NCBI GenBank assembly: GCA_946800325.1
Contig: OX326957.1
Coordinates: 65,017,570-65,081,569, forward strand
DNA from: Luzula sylvatica
Taxonomy: Eukaryota; Streptophyta; Magnoliopsida; Poales; Juncaceae
Reading direction: 5' to 3'
Length of the DNA: 64,000 nt
A program made the position numbers and the translations under genes. Positions within the stretch are counted from its first letter, which is position 1, and every line of letters begins with the position of its first letter. The notes below the pieces were generated by a model. The model was not told the DNA's origin. It did no database searches and worked only from the letters and a program-made list of their open reading frames with translations. Below are positions 35,478 to 46,735 of the stretch, piece after piece.

Positions 35478-36085
35478 CACTATCACCGGCGGGGAAATAT
35501 TATTACCGGGGGTACCCCCACTAATAATATTTTCAGTGGCGGTACCGCCCTTGAAAACTCATACCCCCACTGAAAGTGTACTTTCACCGGCGATACCGAC
35601 GTTGAAAATATATACCCCCACTGAAAGTCCAACTTTCACCGGCGGTACCGCCCTTGAAAACCAAAACCTCTCCAAAGACTTTCTTTCACCGGCGGTACCG
35701 CCATTGAAAAAAACCACCCCCACTGAAAAAGTTACTTTCACCGGCGGTACCGTCCTTGAAAGCTAAAATATTTGCACAACACTTCTTTTACCGGCGGTAC
35801 CGCCTTTGAAACAAGCAACCCCAGCTGATTATTTAACTTTCACCGGCGGTACCGCCATTGAAAAATTTACCCCCACTGAATACTTTCACCGGCGGTACCG
35901 CCATTGAAAAGCTAAAACTTCTCTTGAACGCTTTGTTTTACCGGCGGTACCGCCACTGAAATGTAATACCCCCACTGAAAATTTACCTTTCACCGGCGGT
36001 ACCGCCACTGAAAATTAGTACCCCCACTGAAAATGTACCTTTCACCGGCGGTACCGCCACTGAAAGTCAATACCCCCACTGAAAA
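35478..36085 (+). repeat. left subterminal array of the CACTA element
   Basis: About nine copies of CACCGGCGGTACCGCC, each followed by TTGAAA or CTGAAA and alternating with ACCCCCACTGAAA, at about 45-55 bp spacing. The core GGCGGTACCGCC is a perfect 12-bp palindrome. Such clusters normally bind the element's own DNA-binding protein. Confidence 0.9.
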
Positions 36086-37142
36086 TCACAGAATATTAAT
36101 AATTATCAGAAAAATAATGAAAATAATAATAATAATGAAAATCATACAATAATCATAATCATCATACTTATCATAATCATCATCATATTTTCATAATAAT
36201 AATTAATATTAATCATAATATAATATTAAACATATCGATTCTACATTTTCGCTAGAAGCCTCGTAATAATAATAATGAAAATCATAATAATAAACAATAA
36301 TAATCATAATAATACTTATAATAATCATCATCATATTTTCATAATAATAATTAATATGAAACATATCGATTCTACATTTTCGCTAGAAGCCTCAAAATAA
36401 TAATAATGAAAATCATACAATAATCATAATAATAAACAATCATAATAATAATAATCATAATAATCATAATAATGATACTTATTATAATCATCATAATATT
36501 TTCATAATAATAATTAATATTAATCATAATATTAATATTAAACATATCGATTCTACATTTTCGCTAGAAGCCTCATAATAATAATAATGAAAATCATACA
36601 ATAATCATAATAATAAATAATAATAATCATAATAATCATAATAATCATAACAATAATACTTATAATAATCATCATCATATTTTCATAATAATAATTAATA
36701 TTAATCATAATATTAATATTAAACATATCGATTCTATATTTTCGCTAGAAGCCTCATAATAATAATAATGAAAATTATACAATAATCATAATAATAAATA
36801 ATAATAATAATAATAATCATAATAATCATAACAATAATACTTATAATAATCATCATCATATTTTCATAATAATAATTAATATTAATCATAATATTATTAT
36901 TATTATTAAACATATCGATTCTACATTTTCGCTAGAAGCCTCATAATAATAATAATAATCATTATCATATTTTCATAATAATAATTAATATTAATCATAT
37001 TATTATTATTAATCATATCGATTCTACATTTTCGCTAGAAGCCTTTAGTCTATCATAATAATATTTATAATAATAATAATAATAATGATAATAATAATAA
37101 TCATCATCATCATATTTTCATAATAATACTTAATATCAATCA

Positions 37143-37200
<58 letters not shown>

Positions 37201-37268
37201 GACAAAAGTCTTCTAGCGAAAATGTAGAATCGATATGATTAATAATAATAATAATAATAATAATAATG

Positions 37269-37306
<38 letters not shown>

Positions 37307-37347
37307 CATCATCATCATATTTTCATAATAATAATTAATATCAATCA

Positions 37348-37384
<37 letters not shown>

Positions 37385-37685
37385 CATATCGATTCTACAT
37401 TTTCGTTAGAAGCCTTTTATCTATCATAATAATCGTAATCACAATAATAATCATAATAATCATACTTATAATAATCATTATCATATTTTCATAATTATAA
37501 TTAATATTAATCATAATATTATTATTATCGATTCTACATTTTCGCTATAATTAATATTTTCATAATAATTAATAATAATAATAATAATCATCATATTTTC
37601 ATAATAATTAATATTAATCATAATATTATTATTATTATTAATAATCATATCGATTCTACATTTTTGTTAGAAGGCTTTGTCTAAC

Positions 37686-37726
<41 letters not shown>

Positions 37727-37745
37727 CTTAATAATTATACCTAAT
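36086..37745. repeat. (TAA)n/(CAT)n tract with a recurring 35-bp motif
   Basis: Over 1.6 kb of AAT/ATT/CAT trinucleotides in which the motif ATCGATTCTACATTTTCGCT + AGAAGCCTC recurs about ten times (near 36230, 36360, 36540, 36720, 36910, 37015, inverted at 37205, 37385, 37525 and 37645). The longest pure tract is (ATT)n at about 37145-37198. Confidence 0.9.
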
Positions 37746-37799
37746 AATATAACTATCACCGTTGATTTTTGTTAGCATGCAAACACGTTGATTTTTTTC

Positions 37800-38700
37800 G
37801 ATTTTCACCGGCGGGGATGGTTATACCGCCGCTGATATGTAGTGTTCACCGGCGGGGAATTTATACCGCCGCTGATATTCTGATTTGTTTAACTACCTGC
37901 AGCCGCTCACGCAAACACAAACCCTAAACTGAGTTCGCAAGCCGCTGAGTTCGCGAGATCCTTCTTCTTCTTCCGCGATGCCTTCTTCTTCTTCCAAGTC
38001 CTGCAGCCGCTGAAGCGAGGCCTTCTTCTTCCGAGTAGAGTCGTCCTTCTTCTTCTTCGAGTGGAGTCGCTGAAGCCAGTGGCCTTCTTCTACGATTTCC
38101 TTCTTCTTCTTCTTCGAGCCAGGGTCCTTTTTGCAGCAGTCCTTCGAGGTAATTGATCTCTCTAATGTTCGCGGCCTTCTCCTTCGAGTATTTTGCGTTA
38201 ATTTTGTTTTTGAAATAGATTAGAAATTGATTAGGCTGAAATTTTGATTAGAGATTGATTTTATGAAATTGATTAGAAATTAGGCAGAAATCTGTCACAT
38301 TTTGTTTTATGAAATTGATTAGAAATTGATTGCAGCCTTTTCCTTCGAGTTAATTGTTCTTGCAACCTTCTCCTTCGAGTTTTTTGCCTGAAGACAGCGA
38401 GAGCGAGTCCTTCGAGTCCTGACAGCGAGTGCTTCGCGAGATCTGTCACAGTTCTTGCTGGTGGTAATTGTTCTTCTCATTTTGTTTTTGATTTTAGGTG
38501 ATGTAATTGATAGAAATTGATAGAAATTGAATAGAAATTGGGCAGAAATTGAATTAGGGATGAATTTTAAAATTAGGGTTTTTGAATCGATTAGGATTAA
38601 ATTTAGGGATTTTAAAATTGGGCAGAAATTGAATTACTTTATGCAGAAATTAGGGATTTTGATTTTACGAAATTAGGCAGAAATTGATTAGGGATGAAAT
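37800..38700 (+). other. leader-like region inside the CACTA element
   Basis: Starts with two extra subterminal-type motifs (TTCACCGGCGGGG, TATACCGCCGCTGATA; 37804-37880), then a CTTCTTCTT-rich leader-like stretch (37960-38150) and intron-like sequence. No open frame with a known domain. Confidence 0.45.
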
Positions 38701-38713
38701 AAGGTTTTTTTCG

Positions 38714-39326
38714 AAGAAGATGAATTTATAATAATTAAGAATAATCAAAATTAGGGTTTTATTTGTTAGGGGCATTTTTGGAAATTAGTTACGAAAGTAC
38801 CCGAATTTGCGAAAAACCAGGGGCTTTTTTGTAATTTCGAAAATCAGGGGCTGTTTTGTAATTTGTAAAATCAGGGGGCTATTTTTGTAATTATTAAAAT
38901 CAGGTGCATTTCGAAGAAGATGAATTTGTAATAATTTTTGTAAACCCTAAATTCATTTCTTTTCGAAAATCAGGGGCTATTTAGTAATTTGTAAAATCAG
39001 GGTTTTTTTTTGTAATTTTAAAAATCAGGTGCATTTCGAAGAAGATGAATTTATAATAATTAAGAATAATCAAAATTAGGGTTTTATTTGTTAGGGGCAT
39101 TTCTGGAAATTAGTTACGAAACTACCCGAATTTGCGAAAAACCAGGGGCTTTTTTGTAATTTCGAAAATCAGGGGCTGTTTTGTAATTTGTAAAATCAGG
39201 GGGCTATTTTTGTAATTATTAAAATCAGGTGCATTTCGAAGAAGATGAATTTGTAATAATTTTTGTAAACCCTAAATTCATTTCTTTTCGAAAATCAGGG
39301 GCTATTTAGTAATTTGTAAAATCAGG
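38714..39326 (+). repeat. 325-bp tandem duplication
   Basis: 38714-39038 and 39039-about 39326 are nearly identical. The offset is 325 bp, judged from GTTAGGGGCATTT at 38765 and 39090. Within each copy a CAGGGGCTNTTTTGTAATTT unit recurs several times. Confidence 0.85.
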
Positions 39327-39556
39327 TATGAAAGCCGAGATGAGAGCCGAATTGAGAGCCGAAATGGAATCCGAAATGAGAAAGCAAATGATGGATATGT
39401 TTGCGTCGATGAGAGAATCTGGATCTGTAAGTTTTCAGATTATATTTTTTAATTTATTCTAGCAAATCAATTTTATATTTTTTAATTTTATTACGACAGG
39501 CTTCTAATGCATCGACACCGGCGCAAGTTGGGGATGGAAGCGACGCCGGAGTTTGA
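39326..39556 (+). pseudogene. last two exons of a CACTA-encoded protein
   Basis: A splice acceptor at 39324-39325 opens an exon to 39426 that encodes a Met/Glu/Arg-rich helix (MKAEMRAELRAEMESEMRKQ). The donor is GTAAGT. The acceptor ACGACAG then leads to an exon at 39500-39556 (ASNASTPAQVGDGSDAGV, then stop). The phases match. A helical, acidic C-terminus of this sort is seen in many plant Ptta/En/Spm proteins. All upstream coding exons are gone. Confidence 0.5.
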
Positions 39557-39789
39557 TTAATTGATTTGTTAGGGTTTCGTGTGTTAGGGTTTCGGGTTAT
39601 GCTATTAAGGGTTTCGGGTTATGTTTTTTATGTTAGTAGCGACGCCGGAGTAAGGATTTGTGATTCTCGACAGTAGCTCTTTGATTATTGAATTTTATCT
39701 TTTTCGATGTGAGAATTTTCTGATTTTTTTGAAATCTGGATTCTGGAAAAAAAATTTACAAAATAATCCTGAAATCTGGAAAAAATTAT

Positions 39790-40440
39790 CAGCGGGGGTA
39801 CCGCCGGTGATAATACTCCCCGCCGGTGATAATACTCGAAGTTGAAAGAAAAATACCGCCGGTGATAATAGTACCGCCGGTGATAATGCCGACGTTGAAA
39901 ATAAGATTACCGCCGGTGATAAGTTAACCGCCGGTGATAATGCCGACGTTGAAAATAAGAATACCGCCGGCGATAAGTGCACCGCCGGTGATAACTGCCG
40001 ACGTTGAAAATTTTTGTACCGCCGGTGATAACATAACCGCCGGTGATATCCACCGACGGTGAAAATATAAGTACCGCCGGTGATAGAAGTACCGCCAGTG
40101 ATAATCATACCGCCGCTGAAACTACGCGCCGGTGAAAATAAGCTCACCGCCGGCGATATTTCCAACCGCCACTGCATATAGCCGACGGTGAAAGTTTATA
40201 AACCGCCGGTGATAAATTTCTACCGCCGGTGAAAGTACCGCCGCTGAAAATGTTCAACCGGATCTGCTTATTTTCAGTGGCGTAATAGCTACCGCCGGTA
40301 AAACAAAATTTTACCGCCGCTGAAAACCTTTACCGGGGGTACCGCCGGTGATACTGATTTTTAGCGGCGGCTTATCTGTGGCGGTGTATCAGCGGCGGTT
40401 TTTTCACTTTCAGCGGCGGTAAATCACCGCCGGTGATAGT
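39790..40440 (-). repeat. right subterminal array of the CACTA element
   Basis: More than 20 copies of ACCGCCGGTGATA and of GCCGACGTTGAAAAT or CCGCCGCTGAAA variants, in the opposite orientation to the left array. Most lack the joined palindrome seen on the left. Confidence 0.9.
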
Positions 40441-40459
40441 GCAGTTTCTAGTAGTGCAA

Positions 40460-41242
40460 GATAATGGAGACGGTGTGAGGCTGGGTTTGATCAGGAGAGG
40501 ACAGACGAGTTAGTTTTTCGGTAAAAAAAGCAGGTTCGTCGTTACTATGGTTAAATCGTTATCTTTCATATATGGTAGGAATAATAAAAATTTAGGGGTT
40601 ACATGTTTTTTTTTCAAATCTGGCAGGAAATATACGGTAGTTTTTTGGAAGCGAGATGGGGTGAGACGATTGTGAAAATTGACGAGGCGAGAAGAGGAGA
40701 TAATTTAGTTTTTCGGAAGATTTCTTTGGATTAAGGTTAATGATTTAAATTTGTTTTTCTTATTTGTATTAGAGTATAAAATAATTGTGGTAGTATGATT
40801 TGGTTTAGTTTAGGATTTAGGTTAAGGATAAATAATAAGATTTAAATAAAGGATAATATAAATATTGTAAAATTTTATATATTTTAAATTTGAACTATTT
40901 TATATGAGTATATGATATATTTATTTTTGTACTATTTAATATTTAATTATACTATTTATATTATTTATACAATTTAAATTATTTAAAACATGATGTATCC
41001 AATTTTATTCAATAATTAATTTTAATACACAATATTCAGCATATTAAAATAATGCCGTTAGTAATAATTTAAGAAATTAAATATATATTTAAGTTATAAC
41101 ATAGAGAAATTAAATATATATTCAGCAGATTTAAATAATGCTGTTACATATTTTAATATTTGGTTGTCCGTCCACATATGCTTTGTGATTTTTCCTAACA
41201 TAGAGACTATGTATGTTCATCTTATTTAGCAAATTCTCATTC
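40460..41242. other. sequence between the CACTA element and the transposase relic
   Basis: Two similar segments, each ending in TTAGTTTTTCGG (about 40510 and 40708), then AT-rich DNA. No gene recognised. Continuous with 34401-35459 before the CACTA insertion. Confidence 0.4.
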
Positions 41243-43235
41243 ATGGACCTTGAACGTTCCTGGATGTATAAGTGTATTGTGGATAATACCGTTAGTAATG
41301 AATTCTGGGACGGAATAATGGGATTTCTAGATACTGTTTTCAATCGCCCACGGAAATGAATGCGTTCGTTGTCCGTGCGTAAATTGTAAGAATGGGAATT
41401 TTCTCTCGCAATATGATATTGCGCGCCATTTGAGTAGTTTCGGTTTTACTCCTAATTATTTCGTTTGGACATGGCATGGCGATTCGACACAGACATTCTC
41501 CGAGAACTCTCAATCCGATGGAACAGATGGTTCATGATGCTGCGGGTCCTTCTTTTGATTGGAATAGTAATGAACCTCCAAATCCGGAAGCAGCTCGATT
41601 CTTTGATATGCTCCGTGAATCGGAACGTTCCCTTTGGGACGGTTTTCGTGATTCAGCATTTTCGCACATGTCGGTAGTTTCGATGATGTTGAGTGTAAAA
41701 TCCGATTGTGAAGTAACTAAGGAAGCCTTCGATAGGTTCATGCATATCATTAAAACCTATATAATTCCTTCTGGAAATCGTTTTCCTGATAGTTTTCACG
41801 AATAAAAAAAAAATAGTTAAGAATTTGGGAATGCAATATGAAAAAATCAATGTTTGTCCGAATAATTGCATGTTATTTTACGGACTTAACAGTTCTAAAA
41901 TCACGTGCGATATTTGTGGTCAATCTCGATACAAACCAATTGAAGAAGGGAAAAAAGGAGTAAGGGTCCCTTTTAAGGTTTTGCGTTATTTACCATTAAC
42001 TCCTAGATTACAAAGGTGTCACATGTCTGAACAAACCTCGAAGCACATGACGTCGCATTTTGACGGGACTCGCAATAAACCTAATTTGATGATTCATCCT
42101 TTCGATGGAGAAATGTGGAGGAATTTCAATACCACATATCCCGAATTTGCTTCCGAACGGCGTAATGTTCGTCTTGGCTTGTCAACGGATAGTTTTTGTC
42201 CGTATACCCTTTCGAGCGGTAGGCCTTATTCGTGTTGGCCTATTTTCATCGTTCCGTACAATCTTCCTCCTGGAATGTGTTTGAAAGATCGTCATGTGTT
42301 TCTGACGCTCGTTATTCCTGGACCAGATCATCCTTGTGACAAAATCAATGTTTTCTTGAGTCCTCTAGTCGATGAGCTCAAAATGTTGTGGAGGATGGGG
42401 TTCGAACATATGACTCGTATCAAAAGAACAATTTTAATATGAGAGCTGCTTTGTTTTGGACCATAAATGATTTCCCGGCTTATGGGATGATGTCGGGCTG
42501 GTCAACTCATGGTAGATTATCGTGTCCCGTGTGTATGGAAAACCCAAAATCGTTTAGGCTAACTCACGGTAGAAAACATAGTTGGTTTGATTGTCATCGA
42601 CAATTTTTACCCCACAACCATCTATTTCAAAATCAGAGAAATTCATTCACAAAAAACAAAACTGATCGTAGTTTGCCTCCCCCGCGTAGATCTGGTTTAG
42701 AAATTCGCGATAAAGTGGATCGTCTCGATGTGCTCTAAAAGATCGTTGTATGGAAGAATGGAGTTGAGAAAGAGAAGATTCCTGGTTGCTGACAAACACA
42801 CAATTGGACCAAGCGGAGTATTTTCTGGGATTTGCCGTATTGGTCGACGAATTCTGTTCGTCACAATTTGGATGTGATGCATATCGAGGCGAATGTGTTT
42901 GGTAATGTGTTCAATACTGTTTTTGACATGAAAAATAAAACCAAAGATAACAGAAAATCTCGATTAGATCTTTCATTGTTTTGTTCTCGCTCAGAATTAG
43001 AGCTTGTGTCACAAGACAATGGCAGAATTGGTAAACCAAGAGCCAAATATTGCGTTGATAAGAATGGAAAAGCGCTTGTATATAAGTGGTTGCAAGAATT
43101 GCGTTTTCCTGACGGGTATGCAGGAAATTGGACAAGATGCATAAATATGCAAACCTTGAATGTCCACGGTTTGAAAAGTCATGATTGCCACATTTTCATG
43201 CAAAGACTTTTGCCTGTGGCTTTGAGGGGTGCACT
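41243..43235 (+). pseudogene. CACTA transposase (TNPD / Transposase_21 type), frameshifted
   Basis: Starts with the transposase-associated domain (MDLERSWMYKCIVDN at 41243, then RCPCVNCKNGNFLSQYDIARHL in a shifted frame). It continues over at least five frames: 41476-41805; 41825-42442 (NLGMQYEKINVCPNNCMLFY, then SWPIFIVPYNLPPGMC); 42388-42738 (NDFPAYGMMSGWSTHG, CPVCMENPKS, HSWFDCHRQFLP); and 42832 on (NLDVMHIEANVFGN, then HDCHIFMQRLLPVALRGALP). These are the hallmarks of En/Spm TNPD proteins. Internal stops and frameshifts kill it. It lies outside the 35463-40456 element and ends abruptly where LINE endonuclease sequence begins. Confidence 0.88.
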
Positions 43236-43242
43236 TCCCGAT

Positions 43243-43436
43243 TGTATTAAAGGATACTCTATTTATGTTACATTGCAATGTAAATGGAATAATAATAAGA
43301 TCTTACTAACCGGAGTATATGGGCAAGTGGATAAAAATTTGAAGGGAGATTTCTTAAATGAGCTTAAGGGATTAAAGAGTATTGCAGATATTCCATGGGC
43401 CATTCTAGGAGATTTTAACCTTGTGTTATCACATGA
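43243..43436 (+). pseudogene. LINE endonuclease fragment
   Basis: Encodes the middle of an APE-type endonuclease (GYSIYVTLQC ... ILLTGVYGQVD ... WAILGDFNLVLSHD), including the GDFN catalytic motif. The N-terminal part is absent. By chance it is in frame with the transposase relic, giving one long hybrid frame (42832-43851). It is broken at 43437 by another element and resumes at 44086. Confidence 0.85.
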
Positions 43437-43484
43437 TCATAACACACGCAATATACACATATTACACATTACGCACAATACATG

Positions 43485-43564
<80 letters not shown>

Positions 43565-44083
43565 ATTTGAAAACCCACGTCCGATTCATCCTCCATCTCT
43601 CAAGGCCTCTCTCGCCGCTGGTACAGACCTCCTCAGCCTTCGGCGCCTCCTCGGGCTTCTCCGATGGTAAGTATCTTCTCAGCCTTCACCGCCTCATCAG
43701 GCTTCTCCACTGGTACAGACCCCCTCAACCTACACACATATTAATGTCATCAACAAAATTAAACACAAATATTTACCTCGGCATTAACCTACACATATTT
43801 ACCGACGGGAAAGAGCATTTGCGACGGCCCCAGTACTTTGCGACGGGCTGACGGTAATGTTCGAATTTTCAGCGATGGGCCGTCGTTGTTTCGGACGGTA
43901 AAATGAATCAGCGACGGGTATAGATAGTTGCGACAGCCCGTCGGAGATTGCGTTGGCCCGTCGGAGAAGAAAACCGTCGTAAATAGGTTTCTGCGTTGGC
44001 CTGTCGGTGAAAGTAGGTCTTATTTGCGACGGCCCATAGCTAAAAGTAAACCCCCGTCGCTGATACTGGCATCTGTTGTAGTG
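43437..44083. mobile_element. second CACTA-type element, right end intact
   Basis: The right end, read in reverse, is CACTACAACAGATGCCAGTA. It is preceded by clustered TTGCGACGG, CCCGTCGG and AGCGACGGG subterminal motifs (43800-44060). TGA flanks both sides (43434-43436 and 44084-44086), a possible 3-bp duplication, and the LINE reading frame resumes after the right one. The left CACTA end is not recognisable. The interior has (CA)n at 43488-43562 and no gene. Confidence 0.7.
43488..43562. repeat. (CA)n microsatellite
   Basis: About 37 uninterrupted CA units. Confidence 0.97.
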
Positions 44084-44085
44084 TG

Positions 44086-45000
44086 AGGAAAGAAGTGGGC
44101 CTGATAGAGATAATAAAAATACAAATTTATTTATAAATTTTATGGAGTTTATTGATTTACTACTAAGTGGTAGACAATTTACATGGGGAAATAATGTGGC
44201 TAAGGCTAGTCTTGATAGGTTTATTCTAAATAAAGAATGGGTAAAATAATTTCCTAATTCTTCACAAATGGCAACTTCACAATCTGTTTCAGATCATGTG
44301 CCCATTATTTATGTGGCAAACACTAGCTTCCCAATTCAAAGAGGATTTAGAATGGAAAATTCATGGTTAATTAATAAAGAAGTGGATGGAATTATTGCTA
44401 GGCATTTAAAGGCTACGTTTTCAGAAAATTTAGAGGAATTCTTTGCTAAAATGGAAGTTTTAGGAAAAAGATTAATGGATTGGAATTCAAATAGAGACAC
44501 TAATGCCAAGATTCAGATGACAAATTATTCTAATATCATAAGTTGGATAGATTTGGCCGGGGATTCTAGATCACTAACTAACATGGAAAAATGGATAAAA
44601 TCTGTTACTAAAGAAAGATATAATGATTTAGTTATGGAAAATGAACTTTATTGGAAGCAAAGATCCAAAAATTTATGGATTAAAGAAGGAGATTCAAATT
44701 CTAAAATTTTCCATCTACATGCCACTATAAGAAAAAATAAACTCATGATTCCTATTATGGAAGAAAATGGGAACATTCACTCAAGCCATATGGATAAAGC
44801 AAAAAATTTATTTAATTTCTATAAAAAATTGATGGGAAAAAAACATATTCCTAAGTCAGAAGTGGAGATGAAAGGAAAATTGGATTTAAATATTATTTAT
44901 CAAAATACTATAAATAACTTAGAATTTATGGAAAAGGAGATTAATCTGGAAGAACTCGAGGAGGTAATAAAAACATGGAAAACTAATAAGTCACATGTGT
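44086..45000 (+). pseudogene. LINE ORF2 fragment: endonuclease C-terminus and linker to RT
   Basis: The first part, in broken frames, reads MEFIDLLLSGRQFTWGNN...LDRFILNKEW, the end of the endonuclease. The open frame 44268-45005 (245 residues) then carries SDHVPIIY, WIKLAGD-like and YWKQRSKNLWIKEGDSNSK motifs, standard for the region between endonuclease and reverse transcriptase in plant LINEs. The RT itself is missing: a copia LTR begins at 44998. It is the same family as the minus-strand fragment at 59600-60960. Confidence 0.87.
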
Positions 45001-45351
45001 TATAAATATATTGTATATATTAATGTGAATGTATTGTTAGATTTATTTTGTATATCATGATACATGTATGTACATGTGTAATTGTACATGATGTTGTGTG
45101 TATTAGATTAATTATATATGTTTCATGATACCACCCATGGTATTGTACCCATGGTATTGAATAATGTGGGTATCATCCATGGTTTTTGTGTATGGTCCCA
45201 TGGTATTATTTAGGCTATATATATGTCCCCTCCATTGTAATGAATTAAATAAAAGAGAAATGAAATATTTACCATTCTCCCTTTTTTTTTTCTCATGAAT
45301 CTCTCTTATTTCTTGAGTGTTGTTTTTGAGATTTTTGCTATTTTTACAACA
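44998..45351 (+). repeat. 5' LTR of the decayed copia element
   Basis: 354 bp with TG...CA ends. It is rich in CCATGGTATT repeats (45133-45215) and has a TATATATA stretch at about 45215. Confidence 0.72.
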
Positions 45352-45365
45352 CGTTATCAGCACGA
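45352..45365 (+). other. probable primer binding site
   Basis: CGTTATCAGCACGA directly follows the LTR. The same string follows the LTR in a lineage of plant copia elements. Confidence 0.6.
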
Positions 45366-45580
45366 AGCTCTATTGTCTTGAATCTCGAGATTTCTGGTGA
45401 AGGTGAGAATATTTGTTGTTTTTATTTTCTTCTCTTACAAACGAAGTTACAAACGAAGTTTGTATTGTTCTTCTTTACAAAGTTACAAACAAAGTTTGTA
45501 TTGTTCTTATTTTCTCTTACAAACGAAGTTACAAACACAGTTTGTATTCTTTTCCTTCTCTTACAACCGAAGTATGTATT

Positions 45581-45751
45581 ATGACAAATCTAACAAAGCT
45601 AGAAATTGTTGTCTTGGACATATCATTCACAAACAACTTACAACGAGTTCTTGATGCGGAAATCCAATTAGAGGCCAAGGGTCTCGGAGACACCATAAAA
45701 ATAAAAACCAAAGCATCAACTCAAGAAAAAACAAAAAGGAAACCATATTGA
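45581..45751 (+). pseudogene. copia Gag N-terminus remnant
   Basis: 56 residues from MTNLTKLEIVVLDIS to a stop, including VLDAEIQLEAKGLGDTIK, which matches the conserved start of Gag in this copia lineage. The frame is lost soon after. Just upstream (45425-45560) is a tandem repeat of CTTACAAACGAAGTTTGTAT-type units. Confidence 0.75.
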
Positions 45752-46179
45752 AAAATTCAACTTATTTCTCTTATTATATTATGAAAAAGACAAAAGAAAA
45801 CACCAATCATGGTAGTTTGAATTAATGAAAAACTCCCGAAGAGTTTATATGCCCACAAAAAGAAACAAAATGAGTTACAAATAATATATTTATGTTCCCC
45901 CAAGTCTTTGATTGTTTATAATGATATCCGCTGAAATGGATATCATATCAAGATGAATCTTGAATATTTATGCATTTTGTGCAATATTTCAGAGATGAGA
46001 TATATATTAGAAAATTGTCGATTTGTTTTACTGATTTGTACTATTCACATATTAGTACATTTGAGACATATTTGGTAATAAACCAGAAGTTTATTTACTC
46101 GAATTTATTAATCATTTGACATGATATATTGTGCTACCATGTGAAAAAAAAAAAATTGGGATCATCAATGATGATCCAT

Positions 46180-46735
46180 AAGATCCTAACAAATATGTCA
46201 TCAAAGAAATTTGTTTACTAGGCCATGAACAACAAAGTGGAAATTAGATCCTCCAACATTTCGAGAATATATGCATGAGAATATTAATGGACCTGTCAAT
46301 CCACTATACGAACGATTTTTGATATTAATTGATGTGGTCTCGTGTTTGCTTATTATCAAATTGTAACACGAAATTTATCAATTGACATACTTTGTGTTTA
46401 CAATTGGAATAAAAGTTGAACATCTTGTAGGTCATGTTCACATACAAAATGATCATGAAGAATCATTTAAAAGAACCTCACATAGACACACATAATGATC
46501 CGGAAGAATCATTTGTTAAAAGATTTCAATTCAAAGCACGATATGTGCTCATAAAATCAAGATTACCAACAATGTTTGGGGCCATATCAATTTTTTGGTC
46601 ATAAACCAATATTTCCATCTTAGAATTTTTGTTGTGCGGTTGTATACCGATAATATTATCATACCGTGATAAGATGAATTCACAAGGAAGGTTCAACATA
46701 TATGTTGGATTTGAATCACCCTCGGTCTTTTGACT
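46180..46735 (+). pseudogene. copia integrase remnant
   Basis: Broken frames still read GIKVEHLVGHVHIQND (integrase core, lineage consensus GIxVEHPVAHVHTQNG) at about 46400-46455, then TNISILEFLLCGCIP and GRFNIYVGFESPSV at about 46600-46720. Multiple stops and frameshifts. Confidence 0.75.

Larger units (their letters stand above)
35463..40456 (+). mobile_element. complete non-autonomous CACTA (En/Spm) transposon, 4,994 bp
   Basis: Ends CACTACTAGAAACAGCACTA (left) and the complement of CACTACTAGAAACTGCACTA (right) are flanked by a 3-bp duplication CAA (35460-35462 and 40457-40459), as for CACTA transposases. Subterminal arrays of CACCGGCGG/CCGCCGGTG motifs fill about 600 bp at each end. The interior holds a TAA-rich repeat tract, a leader-like region, a 325-bp tandem duplication and two short 3' exons of a transposon gene. 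No transposase domain remains, so it is a deletion derivative mobilised in trans. Confidence 0.93.

Noticed and set aside
37196..37429. Poly-Asn and poly-Ile frames
   Set aside because: Pure trinucleotide repeat translated; no gene.
36086..37745. Regularly recurring 35-bp motif resembling a CRISPR array
   Set aside because: The spacers are simple trinucleotide repeats, one copy is inverted, and it is inside a plant CACTA transposon.
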